Shown: positions 1-5,501 of the stretch, one piece after another
Layout: every line of letters starts with the position of its first letter
Position numbering within the stretch: position 1 is the stretch's first letter
Assembly: GCA_016781775.1 (NCBI GenBank)
Contig: JADDPR010000483.1
Span: forward strand, 1-9,512
Length of the DNA stretch: 9,512 nt
Reading direction: 5' to 3'
DNA from: Rubrobacter sp.
Lineage (GTDB): Bacteria; Actinomycetota; Rubrobacteria; Rubrobacterales; Rubrobacteraceae
Made by a program: the position numbers and the translations under genes
Notes under the pieces: generated by a model
Databases searched by the model: none
Told to the model about the DNA's origin: nothing
What the model saw: the letters and a program-made list of their open reading frames with translations, nothing else

Positions 1-764
1 ACGTAGCGGGCGAGCCAGTTCGGACCCTCGGTCCAGTAGTCCCCGAAGTCCTCTATGCAAGTCTGAAGCGACACCATGTCGTTGCCGGAAGACGGAGGGT
101 CCATGACCCATATTTCCGTCGGAGAGACCTCCAAAATATTCGTGACGGCATAGTTGTACACCGTGCCGTTGGAGTCGGTGAGCGTGATCTCGTCTCCCGC
201 GCCGAGACGCGGCAGGTCGTAGAAGATGCGGTCGGAGGGCGTGCCGGGGTAGCCGACCCTGTGGCCCGCGATGTACGTGTTCGCGCCCTCCTGCCAGGGG
301 AAGCCCGAGCTGGTCACGTGCTGAGTACCCGCCTCCAGCGCGTACTCGCTATCTTCGTTAATCACGGGCACGTTCTCGATGCCAAGCGCCGGAACCGTGA
401 GGTACATTGTCGGGTCGTCCGGAGCTACGGCAACCTCGGCCTCGCGCTCCTCGGCGGCAGCCTTCTCCTCCTCGGCGGCCCTCTCACCAGCGGCGCGCTC
501 GCGCGCGGCCTGCTCCTCCGCCCGAGCCTCGTCCGCGCGCTTCTCGGAGACCGCCGCCGGCGGCGTCTCGACCGCGGGCGTCTGGACCCGGTCTACCGGT
601 CCGGAACTCCCGCCAAGGGCGGAGCCCAAGCCAAGGTAGGCCAGCCACCCTAGGGCCACGACAGCCACCCCAACGAAGATGTAAAAGCCCGTCCGCGGAC
701 GCCGTTTTTGCATCCGCCTCTGGGCACGCCGTCCCCGATGCTGTTTTTTGTCCATGAGCGCCAT
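1..764 (-). CDS. Class E-type sortase, membrane-anchored (3' end beyond the window)
   Basis: Cysteine transpeptidase of the sortase family, expected to attach secreted proteins to the cell wall or process them at the outer membrane face. The visible 254 residues hold a basic N-terminus (residues 5-25), one membrane helix (about 27-46), an Ala/Glu/Arg-rich, probably helical stalk (about 72-112) and the sortase barrel (about 118 onward). Catalytic residues are His168 in AGHR and Cys236 in LQTC. Arg253 near the edge may be the catalytic Arg, although 17 positions from Cys to Arg is more than the roughly 9 usual in sortases. The frame is open to the window edge, so the last residues and stop are missing. 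I chose ATG 764 over in-frame ATG 755 because a -10 box lies six bases upstream of 764 and neither start has a Shine-Dalgarno sequence. It is divergent from the glycosylase gene. No sorting substrate with an LPXTG-like signal is visible here. The family call is firm; class E is inferred from the TLxTC-type motif and GC-rich background. Confidence 0.88.
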   Translation of the reverse strand, partial: MALMDKKQHRGRRAQRRMQKRRPRTGFYIFVGVAVVALGWLAYLGLGSALGGSSGPVDRVQTPAVETPPAAVSEKRADEARAEEQAARERAAGERAAEEEKAAAEEREAEVAVAPDDPTMYLTVPALGIENVPVINEDSEYALEAGTQHVTSSGFPWQEGANTYIAGHRVGYPGTPSDRIFYDLPRLGAGDEITLTDSNGTVYNYAVTNILEVSPTEIWVMDPPSSGNDMVSLQTCIEDFGDYWTEGPNWLARY

Positions 765-770
765 ACAAAA

Positions 771-779
771 ATCTTAACA
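771..779 (-). promoter_or_regulatory. Extended -10 promoter of the sortase gene, probably leaderless
   Basis: On the minus strand the sequence reads TGTTAAGAT, an extended -10 (TGn plus TAAGAT at 771-776). It is followed by exactly six bases and then ATG 764. A transcript would start about at the A of the start codon, which explains the absence of a ribosome binding site. No good -35 is seen 16-18 bases further up (TTTCTT only), as is usual for extended -10 promoters. Confidence 0.55.
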
Positions 780-892
780 GTAGCTTATTGAAGAAGAAAG
801 AAGAAAAACTAACTTTTAAAGGTTTATGAAAACTTGTTGTGCCTGCCTGGGGACGTGCGACCACGTGCACACGAGAGGCCCCGGGCGCGGGT

Positions 893-898
893 TAATAT
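893..898 (+). promoter_or_regulatory. Candidate -10 box of the uracil-DNA glycosylase gene
   Basis: TAATAT stands out as an AT-rich island in GC-rich flanks and lies seven bases before GTG 906. This fits a leaderless transcript. No convincing -35 is seen 17 bases upstream. A rival promoter for the same gene is TTGAAG (788-793), a 16-base spacer and TAACTT (810-815), which would give a longer leader or support the in-frame TTG at 834. Confidence 0.4.
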
Positions 899-905
899 CA
901 AGTCC

Positions 906-1508
906 GTGCGGATGCTCAGAGAACATAGGGCCGACGTTTTGTCGTGTGCGCGTTGCTCCCCCGCGATACCCGGAGGGGTGGCGCCGGTTGTGGACGTTCC
1001 GAAGAAGGTGCGGGCGATGCTCGTCGCCCAGGCGCCGGGTGCGACGGAGGTCGTTACCCAGTCGCCGTTCACGGGGCCGGCGGGCAAGCGGCTCATGGGA
1101 TGGTTCGAGAGGGCGGGGACGTCGCGGGAGGAGATCTACCTCTCCGCCATCGCCAGGTGTTTCCCGGGGAAGGCGAAGGGCGGCGGGGACCTCGTACCGC
1201 CTCGCACCATGATCAGCAATTGTCGCCCGCACCTTGCGCGGGAGCTCGAACTTTTGAGGCCGGAGCTCGTCGTGCCGGTCGGAGGCCTCGCCATAAAGGA
1301 GTTGCTCGGCATCGGCCGTCTCTCCGACGCCGTCGGCCAGGAGATCGTGCGCGATGGGATAACATACGTACCCCTGCCCCACCCGTCCGGGGCTTCGACG
1401 TGGCTGAACCGGTCCGAGAACAAAGAACGCCTGGCCGTCGCGCTTGGCCTTCTCGGAGATCGCATGGCCGCCCTCAGGCAGAGAGGAAGAGGGAGCATCA
1501 ACCTTTGA
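906..1508 (+). CDS. Uracil-DNA glycosylase superfamily protein with 4Fe-4S cysteines
   Basis: DNA-repair enzyme of the uracil-DNA glycosylase fold, expected to excise uracil or related damaged bases from DNA. In the 200-residue protein four cysteines (14, 17, 85, 106) are spaced as in family 4 glycosylases, where they bind a 4Fe-4S cluster. The motif-1 loop is AQAPG (41-45) followed by SPFTGPAG (53-60), and the C-terminal DNA-contact motif is HPSGAS (159-164). The usual family 4 GEAPG glutamate is replaced by Gln42, and the segment before Cys85 reads YLSAIARC where family 4 usually has TN(V/A)VKC. Substrate range may therefore differ from classical UDGa. Start choice: GTG 906 follows a -10 box by seven bases; ATG 912 is nearly equivalent and in-frame TTG 834 would add 24 residues unlike the family. 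The next gene on the strand is an ABC exporter, with no obvious functional link. The superfamily is secure; the subfamily is uncertain. Confidence 0.85.
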   Translation: MRMLREHRADVLSCARCSPAIPGGVAPVVDVPKKVRAMLVAQAPGATEVVTQSPFTGPAGKRLMGWFERAGTSREEIYLSAIARCFPGKAKGGGDLVPPRTMISNCRPHLARELELLRPELVVPVGGLAIKELLGIGRLSDAVGQEIVRDGITYVPLPHPSGASTWLNRSENKERLAVALGLLGDRMAALRQRGRGSINL

Positions 1509-1530
1509 ACCGAGGTAGAGAAGGCATCGC

Positions 1531-1546
1531 GGAGCCGCGGAGCCGC
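1531..1546 (+). repeat. Tandem 8-mer GGAGCCGC x2 before the ABC ATPase
   Basis: Two perfect adjacent copies of GGAGCCGC fill most of the spacer between the glycosylase stop (1508) and GTG 1553. The second copy's GGAG lies ten bases or so before the GTG and could act as a poor ribosome binding site. This may be chance in GC-rich DNA. Confidence 0.45.
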
Positions 1547-1552
1547 GCGCGG

Positions 1553-2473
1553 GTGAGCAGCATCGTCGCGCGCGGCCTCAAGAAAAGCTACGAGAGCTTC
1601 GAGGCCGTCAAGGGCGTGGACTTCGAGGTGTACCGGGGGGAGTGCTTCGGGTTTCTCGGGCCGAACGGGGCCGGCAAGACCACGACGATGAAGATGATTT
1701 ACGGGGCCGCCATCCCCACGGACGGCGAGCTCACGGTCGCAGGCCTCGACATCACGCGCGAGGAACGGGCCGTGAAGCGGCGCATCGGGGTCGTCGCCCA
1801 GGAGAACAACCTGGACGAGGACCTGAAGGTCAAGGAGAACTTGCTCGTCTACGGCCGCTACTACGACATGCCGAGGAAAGAAACCCTGCGGAGGGCCGAG
1901 GAGCTTCTCGAGTTCGTGGAGCTCACGGAGAAGGCCGACGCCGAGGTGGAGCACCTCTCCGGCGGGATGAAGCGGAGGTTGCTTATCGCTCGCGCGCTCA
2001 TAAACGACCCGGAGATCGTCGTCCTCGACGAGCCGACCACGGGGCTCGACCCGCAGGCCAGGCACCTCGTCTGGGAGAGGCTCAGGGAGCTCACGTCGGA
2101 GGGGAAGACCCTGATCCTCACCACCCACTACATGGAGGAGGCCGCCCAGCTCTGCGACCGGCTCGTCGTTATGGAGGGCGGCAGGATCATCGCCCTCGGC
2201 TCCCCCGACGAGCTCGTCGAGGAACACGTGAGCCCGGAGGTTTTGGAGCTCAGGGCCGCCCCGGACGCCATGGGGGACCTCCTGCCCCTGTTGGAGGACC
2301 ACTCCGACGCCGTCGAGCGCGCCGGCAACGCTCTTCTCGCCTACACCGCGGACGCGGGCGCCTTGCAGGAGCGCGTTCGTAACGCCGGCGTGTCCGTCGA
2401 CAACATGCTCTACAGGAGGGCCGGCCTCGAAGACGTGTTCATGAGGCTCACGGGAAGGCGGCTGATCGACTGA
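1553..2473 (+). CDS. ABC exporter ATP-binding subunit, NodI/DrrA type
   Basis: Cytoplasmic ATPase that powers an ABC-2 type exporter, partner of the permease encoded next. In the 306-residue protein: Walker A GPNGAGKT (36-43), Q-loop Gln83, signature LSGGM (135-139), Walker B IVVLDE (155-160) with catalytic Glu160, and switch His192. The C-terminal part (about 225-306) is the extra domain typical of NodI/DrrA/CcmA-like ATPases, ending in a GLEDVFMRLTGR element common in this group. Start: GTG 1553 puts the first strand at residues 4-8 as usual. The in-frame TTG at 1505 overlaps the glycosylase stop (TTGA), has GGAG eight bases upstream, and would add 16 residues; it is a real alternative. The gene ends in TGATG, overlapping the permease start, so the two are translationally coupled. 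Substrate is unknown: relatives export lipo-oligosaccharides, drugs or other hydrophobic compounds, and nothing here decides between them. Confidence 0.93.
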   Translation: MSSIVARGLKKSYESFEAVKGVDFEVYRGECFGFLGPNGAGKTTTMKMIYGAAIPTDGELTVAGLDITREERAVKRRIGVVAQENNLDEDLKVKENLLVYGRYYDMPRKETLRRAEELLEFVELTEKADAEVEHLSGGMKRRLLIARALINDPEIVVLDEPTTGLDPQARHLVWERLRELTSEGKTLILTTHYMEEAAQLCDRLVVMEGGRIIALGSPDELVEEHVSPEVLELRAAPDAMGDLLPLLEDHSDAVERAGNALLAYTADAGALQERVRNAGVSVDNMLYRRAGLEDVFMRLTGRRLID

Positions 2474-3270
2474 TGGGCGCCGTAAGGTTACCGTCGCCCC
2501 GCGGGACGTTTAGGGTGTGGCAGCGCAACGCCACCATCTTCCGGAAGTACTGGAAGACCGCCCTCCTGCCGAACCTCTTCGAGCCCCTCCTGTACCTCGC
2601 GGCTCTGGGCCTCGGGCTCGGGGCATTTATCCAAAGCGGCGGGGTCGGAGGGCAGAGCTATGTCCAGTACATCGCGCCCGGCCTCCTGGCGAGCAACGCG
2701 ATGTTCGCCGCCTCCTTCGAGAGCACCTTCAACACCTACGTCAAGATGAAGATTGAGCGGGTCTACGACGCCATCGTGACGACCCCGGTCAACGTCGAGG
2801 ACGTGGTCGCCGCAGAGTACCTGTGGGCCGGGACGCGGGCCGCGCTGTACGGGACGGGCTTCCTCTCCGTCCTGGCCGTGCTGGGCGTCGTCTTCGACGA
2901 GCCGCTCGTCCGGTCGGTCTGGGCGGTCTTTATCCCGCCGACGCTGCTCCTGATCGGGGTGATGTTCAGCGTCACGGGGACGCTCTTTACGAGCCTTATA
3001 GACCGCATAGACCTGTACGCCTACTACTTCACGCTGGTCGTCACGCCGCTCTTCCTTTTCAGCGGCATCTTCTTCCCCATCACGGACTTCCCCGCGCCGG
3101 TCCCCCAGATCGCCTGGTTCACCCCGCTCTACCACGCCGTGAACGCCTGCCGCGAGCTCGCAACCGGCCCCTCGTTGGGAGTGCTCGCGGACGTGGCATG
3201 GATGCTCGTCTTCACCGCGGCCCTCTTCCTGCTGCCCATCCACTTCATGCGCAAGAGGCTTATAAGCTAG
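2473..3270 (+). CDS. ABC-2 type exporter permease, NodJ/DrrB type
   Basis: Integral membrane subunit that forms the export path with the preceding ATPase. The 265-residue length is normal for the family. About six hydrophobic segments are visible (roughly 35-55, 67-85, 122-142, 150-172, 182-204, 238-256). The N-terminal stretch with VWQRNATIFRKYWK and the following PLLYLAALGLGLG resemble NodJ. The LFLFSGIFFPI segment followed by a proline-rich loop (195-211) and FTPLYHAVNACREL (216-229) are the conserved ABC2 membrane signature. ATG 2473 overlaps the ATPase stop (TGATG), a classic coupled operon junction. Substrate cannot be predicted. No terminator with a T-run is seen after the stop. Confidence 0.92.
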   Translation: MGAVRLPSPRGTFRVWQRNATIFRKYWKTALLPNLFEPLLYLAALGLGLGAFIQSGGVGGQSYVQYIAPGLLASNAMFAASFESTFNTYVKMKIERVYDAIVTTPVNVEDVVAAEYLWAGTRAALYGTGFLSVLAVLGVVFDEPLVRSVWAVFIPPTLLLIGVMFSVTGTLFTSLIDRIDLYAYYFTLVVTPLFLFSGIFFPITDFPAPVPQIAWFTPLYHAVNACRELATGPSLGVLADVAWMLVFTAALFLLPIHFMRKRLIS

Positions 3271-3294
3271 TCGGCATTTCGGCTTGTCGGCAAA
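3271..3294 (+). repeat. Three 8-base-spaced TCGGC units
   Basis: Directly after the permease stop codon, TCGGC occurs at 3271, 3279 and 3287, an exact 8-base period (TCGGCATT, TCGGCTTG, TCGGCAAA). It could be a degenerate tandem repeat or a protein-binding array. I know of no named element with this pattern. Confidence 0.45.
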
Positions 3295-3388
3295 GGGCTG
3301 CTTGAGCTCTTCGCGCGAGCCGTACCCTTGGGTGGCAGGCCCGTGAGCTCCTCTGGTTCGGGGCTTCAAGCCGGTGGCTCTTGCCGAC
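3286..3388. repeat. Inverted repeat GTCGGCAA / TTGCCGAC in the permease-GNAT gap
   Basis: Perfect 8-base arms at 3286-3293 and 3381-3388 enclose about 87 bases. Weaker inward complementarity continues with GGGCTGCTTGAGC on the left against GGCTTCAAGCC-like sequence on the right. The enclosed stretch shows no gene. It could fold as a long imperfect hairpin in RNA and act as a 3' end or processing element for the exporter transcript, but there is no T-run. Confidence 0.4.
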
Positions 3389-3398
3389 GGGTTGGAGT

Positions 3399-3408
3399 GC
3401 CGATCGGC
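3399..3408. promoter_or_regulatory. 10-base palindrome GCCGATCGGC upstream of the GNAT gene
   Basis: This perfect palindrome ends 16 bases before the -10 box at 3425, so it sits where a -35 element or repressor half-sites would lie. It is a candidate operator. A 10-base palindrome alone may arise by chance in GC-rich DNA, and no regulator gene is adjacent. Confidence 0.35.
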
Positions 3409-3421
3409 TTACGGGCTTTAG

Positions 3422-3430
3422 TGCTACGAT
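3422..3430 (+). promoter_or_regulatory. Extended -10 promoter of the GNAT gene, probably leaderless
   Basis: The sequence TGCTACGAT is an extended -10 (TGn plus TACGAT at 3425-3430), six bases before GTG 3437. This is the same arrangement as at the sortase gene. No ribosome binding site precedes the GTG. No -35 is recognisable; a palindrome occupies that position instead. Confidence 0.55.
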
Positions 3431-3436
3431 TTTGCG

Positions 3437-4060
3437 GTGATCGAGGAAAGTTACACCGTGCGTAAGGCCGAGGAGCGGGACGAGGCGGAGATTGCCGGCC
3501 TCGTCGTCGAGGGCTTTCTGGACAAGTTTCGTCCGATCTTCGGGCGTGGGATGGACCGCTCGGTCTGGATCATGGAGAAGTGGGTTCGCCTCGAGCATTC
3601 CATCGGTGGGGTCCGGTCGTTGGTAGTCGAGGTCTCGGCGACGGGTGAGCTCGCGGCGAGCGTCGGCGTGCGCGTAGGGGAGTCGGACGACAATGCCCTC
3701 TCCGGCGGGTTGTGGGAGGCGCTCGAGCGCTCCCTCGGCTTTTTGCGCGCCTCGTGGGCGGCGACGCTCCTCTCTTACCCCCGCTACGCCGCGAGCCCTC
3801 GTGAGGCCTACGTGGAGCGGCTGGTCGTCTCGCCCGGCTACCGCAACCTCGGCATGGCCCGCACCCTCCTCGACGCCTCCGAGAACCTCGCCCGCGAGAC
3901 GGGGAAGGCCACGGTCGGCCTACACGTCAGCGGGAACAACGTACCCGCACTCAGGTTGTACGAGTCTTACGGGTACGAAGAGATCTCGGAACAGCGGTCG
4001 CGGCTTACGGGCTACTTTCTCGGCATCCGCAGCTGGCTGTACCTGCGAAAAGAACTCTAG
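3437..4060 (+). CDS. GNAT-family N-acetyltransferase
   Basis: Cytoplasmic enzyme of the GCN5-related fold, transferring an acetyl group from acetyl-CoA to an amine on an unknown acceptor. In the 207-residue protein the acetyl-CoA-binding motif A is at about 127-147: the strand VERLVVSP is followed by YRNLGMA, matching the (R/Q)xxGx(G/A) pyrophosphate-binding loop. Motif B is the GLHVSGNNVPALRLYESYGY-like segment (161-180), with the Asn and Tyr typical of the family. The substrate-facing region (35-115) is longer than the minimal fold and Trp-rich, and does not identify the acceptor. GTG 3437 is chosen because it follows an extended -10 by six bases and begins just before the first strand. It converges on the hydrolase gene with 26 bases between the stops. 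Family secure, substrate unknown. Confidence 0.9.
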   Translation: MIEESYTVRKAEERDEAEIAGLVVEGFLDKFRPIFGRGMDRSVWIMEKWVRLEHSIGGVRSLVVEVSATGELAASVGVRVGESDDNALSGGLWEALERSLGFLRASWAATLLSYPRYAASPREAYVERLVVSPGYRNLGMARTLLDASENLARETGKATVGLHVSGNNVPALRLYESYGYEEISEQRSRLTGYFLGIRSWLYLRKEL

Positions 4061-4066
4061 GAGGGA

Positions 4067-4083
4067 TTCGGAGGCAGCCCGAA
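4067..4083. terminator. Weak hairpin between convergent genes
   Basis: TTCGG (4067-4071) pairs with CCGAA (4079-4083) around a 7-base loop, in the 26-base gap between the stops of the acetyltransferase and the hydrolase. Five pairs without a T-run is weak, so a bidirectional terminator is possible but unproven. Confidence 0.2.
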
Positions 4084-4086
4084 CCT

Positions 4087-5436
4087 CTAGCGGCCCTCGG
4101 GATCTTCTTCCGGGCTTTCGAGGTCGTCGCGCTCCGGGCGGTGGGAGCGCTCGCGCGGTCGGAACTCCTTCCACGCCTCGGGCCACTGGAAGAGGTCCTC
4201 GGGCACCTCGGAGGACGGCTGCCCCTCCCCCCCTTCCGTCGGGTCCTTCCGACGGCGCCGGACCCGGGGGCGATCCTCGCTCCCGTTGCTGGAGACGGCC
4301 TCGCGCCGGGCGTCGTCCGCCTCTTCGGGCTCGCCGTCGCGGGCTTCGTACTCGTCCTCGGGGGGGGTCTCCTCGTGCGTGTCGTAGCGGCCCTGGCGCT
4401 TTCGGATCACGTTCGGGGTGGTCGGGTCTTCCGCGGAAGTCTCGGGGACTTCGTCTTCGTAACGCGTGTCTTCGGCGGGCTCGTCTTCGTCCTGGAGCGG
4501 CTCCTCGACCATCGCCTCCAGGTAGCGGTGATCTCCGGTGAGGAAGGCGAGAATCTGGGCGTTGAACTCGCCGGTGCGCTCCAGCATGGGCAGGTGACCG
4601 GAGTCTTCGATGAGCACGACTTCGACGGTGGGGAGCGCCCTGGCCCAGTCCGAGGCGGCTTGAGGATCCACGATCTGGTCTTCCTCCCCGACGACGACGA
4701 GGACGGGCACCTTTATGATGCCGGCCTGACGGACGAGGCGGCCGCGCGAGAGCTCGCGCCGGGCGACGCTCAGGGTCTTGGTGACGGAGGCCGGCGTGGC
4801 CCTCCCGGCGTCGTCGATGGCTTCTTCCGTGAGTTCATCGGGATCGGAGACGAACGGGCGCATCCAGAGGCCGCGCAGAGGCCTCATGTAGCGGCCCATA
4901 AAGTAGAACAGGGGCCCGACGACGGGCAGGGTGGCGAGCCACAATAGGGTCGGCAGGTCCATCTGGTCCTCGTCGGCCGGGGTTGCGACGAGGACGAGCC
5001 TGCCCACCACGTCCGGATGGTCGGCGGCGAGCTTGACGGCCATGGCGCCGCCTATGTCGTGCCCGATGACCGCGGCCCGCGTGAGGCCGAAGTGGGCGCA
5101 GAAGGCGTACAACAGGCGGCTGCCGTAGCGGACGCCATACCCGGAGATGGGCTTATCCGACTCCCCAAAGCCGCTCAGGTCCAGAGAATAAACGGTGAAA
5201 CGCTGCGCCAGGCGGTTGGCGAGGCGCTCCCAGACCCTGCCGGAGGAGAGCCAGCCGTGTACGAGAAGGACCGGCGGACCGCCGCCCGAGACGCGGTAGC
5301 GGATCCAACCGCCCTCGAGCTCCAGGTACTCCGTATCGCGCGCGCTGTCGACCTCTTCCGTCCGCCGCCCGAGAGCGACGGACGCCGCGAGCAGGACGCC
5401 CACCAGCAACACCAGCACGATGATGACTGCGCTCAT
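4087..5436 (-). CDS. Membrane-anchored alpha/beta hydrolase with acidic C-terminal tail
   Basis: 449 residues in three parts. An N-terminal hydrophobic helix (about 3-22) is likely a membrane anchor. An alpha/beta hydrolase domain follows (about 36-300). A low-complexity, Glu/Asp/Arg/Pro-rich tail (about 305-449) is probably disordered. The catalytic set is visible: oxyanion motif HGW (60-62), nucleophile elbow GHDIGG with Asp127, acid probably Asp253 in GEED, and His281 in SGH. An Asp nucleophile is typical of epoxide hydrolases and haloalkane dehalogenases rather than Ser esterases, but the Trp that usually follows it is Ile128 here, so the reaction stays open. ATG 5436 puts the helix at the very N-terminus; in-frame GTG 5463 would add nine residues. 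It lies 65 bases after the AI-2E-family gene on the same strand, so cotranscription is likely. The tail is encoded in frame with Glu/Asp codons and is not a frameshift product. Confidence 0.85.
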   Translation of the reverse strand: MSAVIIVLVLLVGVLLAASVALGRRTEEVDSARDTEYLELEGGWIRYRVSGGGPPVLLVHGWLSSGRVWERLANRLAQRFTVYSLDLSGFGESDKPISGYGVRYGSRLLYAFCAHFGLTRAAVIGHDIGGAMAVKLAADHPDVVGRLVLVATPADEDQMDLPTLLWLATLPVVGPLFYFMGRYMRPLRGLWMRPFVSDPDELTEEAIDDAGRATPASVTKTLSVARRELSRGRLVRQAGIIKVPVLVVVGEEDQIVDPQAASDWARALPTVEVVLIEDSGHLPMLERTGEFNAQILAFLTGDHRYLEAMVEEPLQDEDEPAEDTRYEDEVPETSAEDPTTPNVIRKRQGRYDTHEETPPEDEYEARDGEPEEADDARREAVSSNGSEDRPRVRRRRKDPTEGGEGQPSSEVPEDLFQWPEAWKEFRPRERSHRPERDDLESPEEDPEGR

Positions 5437-5501
5437 GACCGAAATGATAACCCAACCCGTCACCCCAAACACACGGCCGGAGCCGATCGGGCCGGGACGC
5501 G

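Noticed and set aside
261..757. Plus-strand open frames opposite the sortase stalk
   Set aside because: Arg/Ala/Pro/Ser-rich antisense of the Ala/Glu-rich stalk, not proteins.
826..1212. ATG-initiated open frame near AAAGG at 818-822
   Set aside because: The start signal looks passable, but the protein is Arg/Gly-rich and overlaps the glycosylase in another frame.
944..1552. Long open frame upstream of the ABC ATPase, in frame with it
   Set aside because: It runs through the glycosylase gene in another frame and gives Arg/Gly/Ala-rich sequence with no domain. The ATPase fold begins just after 1553.
1136..2302. Minus-strand open frame of 388 codons opposite the glycosylase and ABC ATPase
   Set aside because: It is the complement of a strongly supported gene, with His/Val/Leu/Pro-rich sequence typical of antisense frames in GC-rich DNA and no motif.
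2488..3369. Minus-strand open frame opposite the permease
   Set aside because: Highly charged, repetitive shadow sequence opposite membrane helices; no domain.
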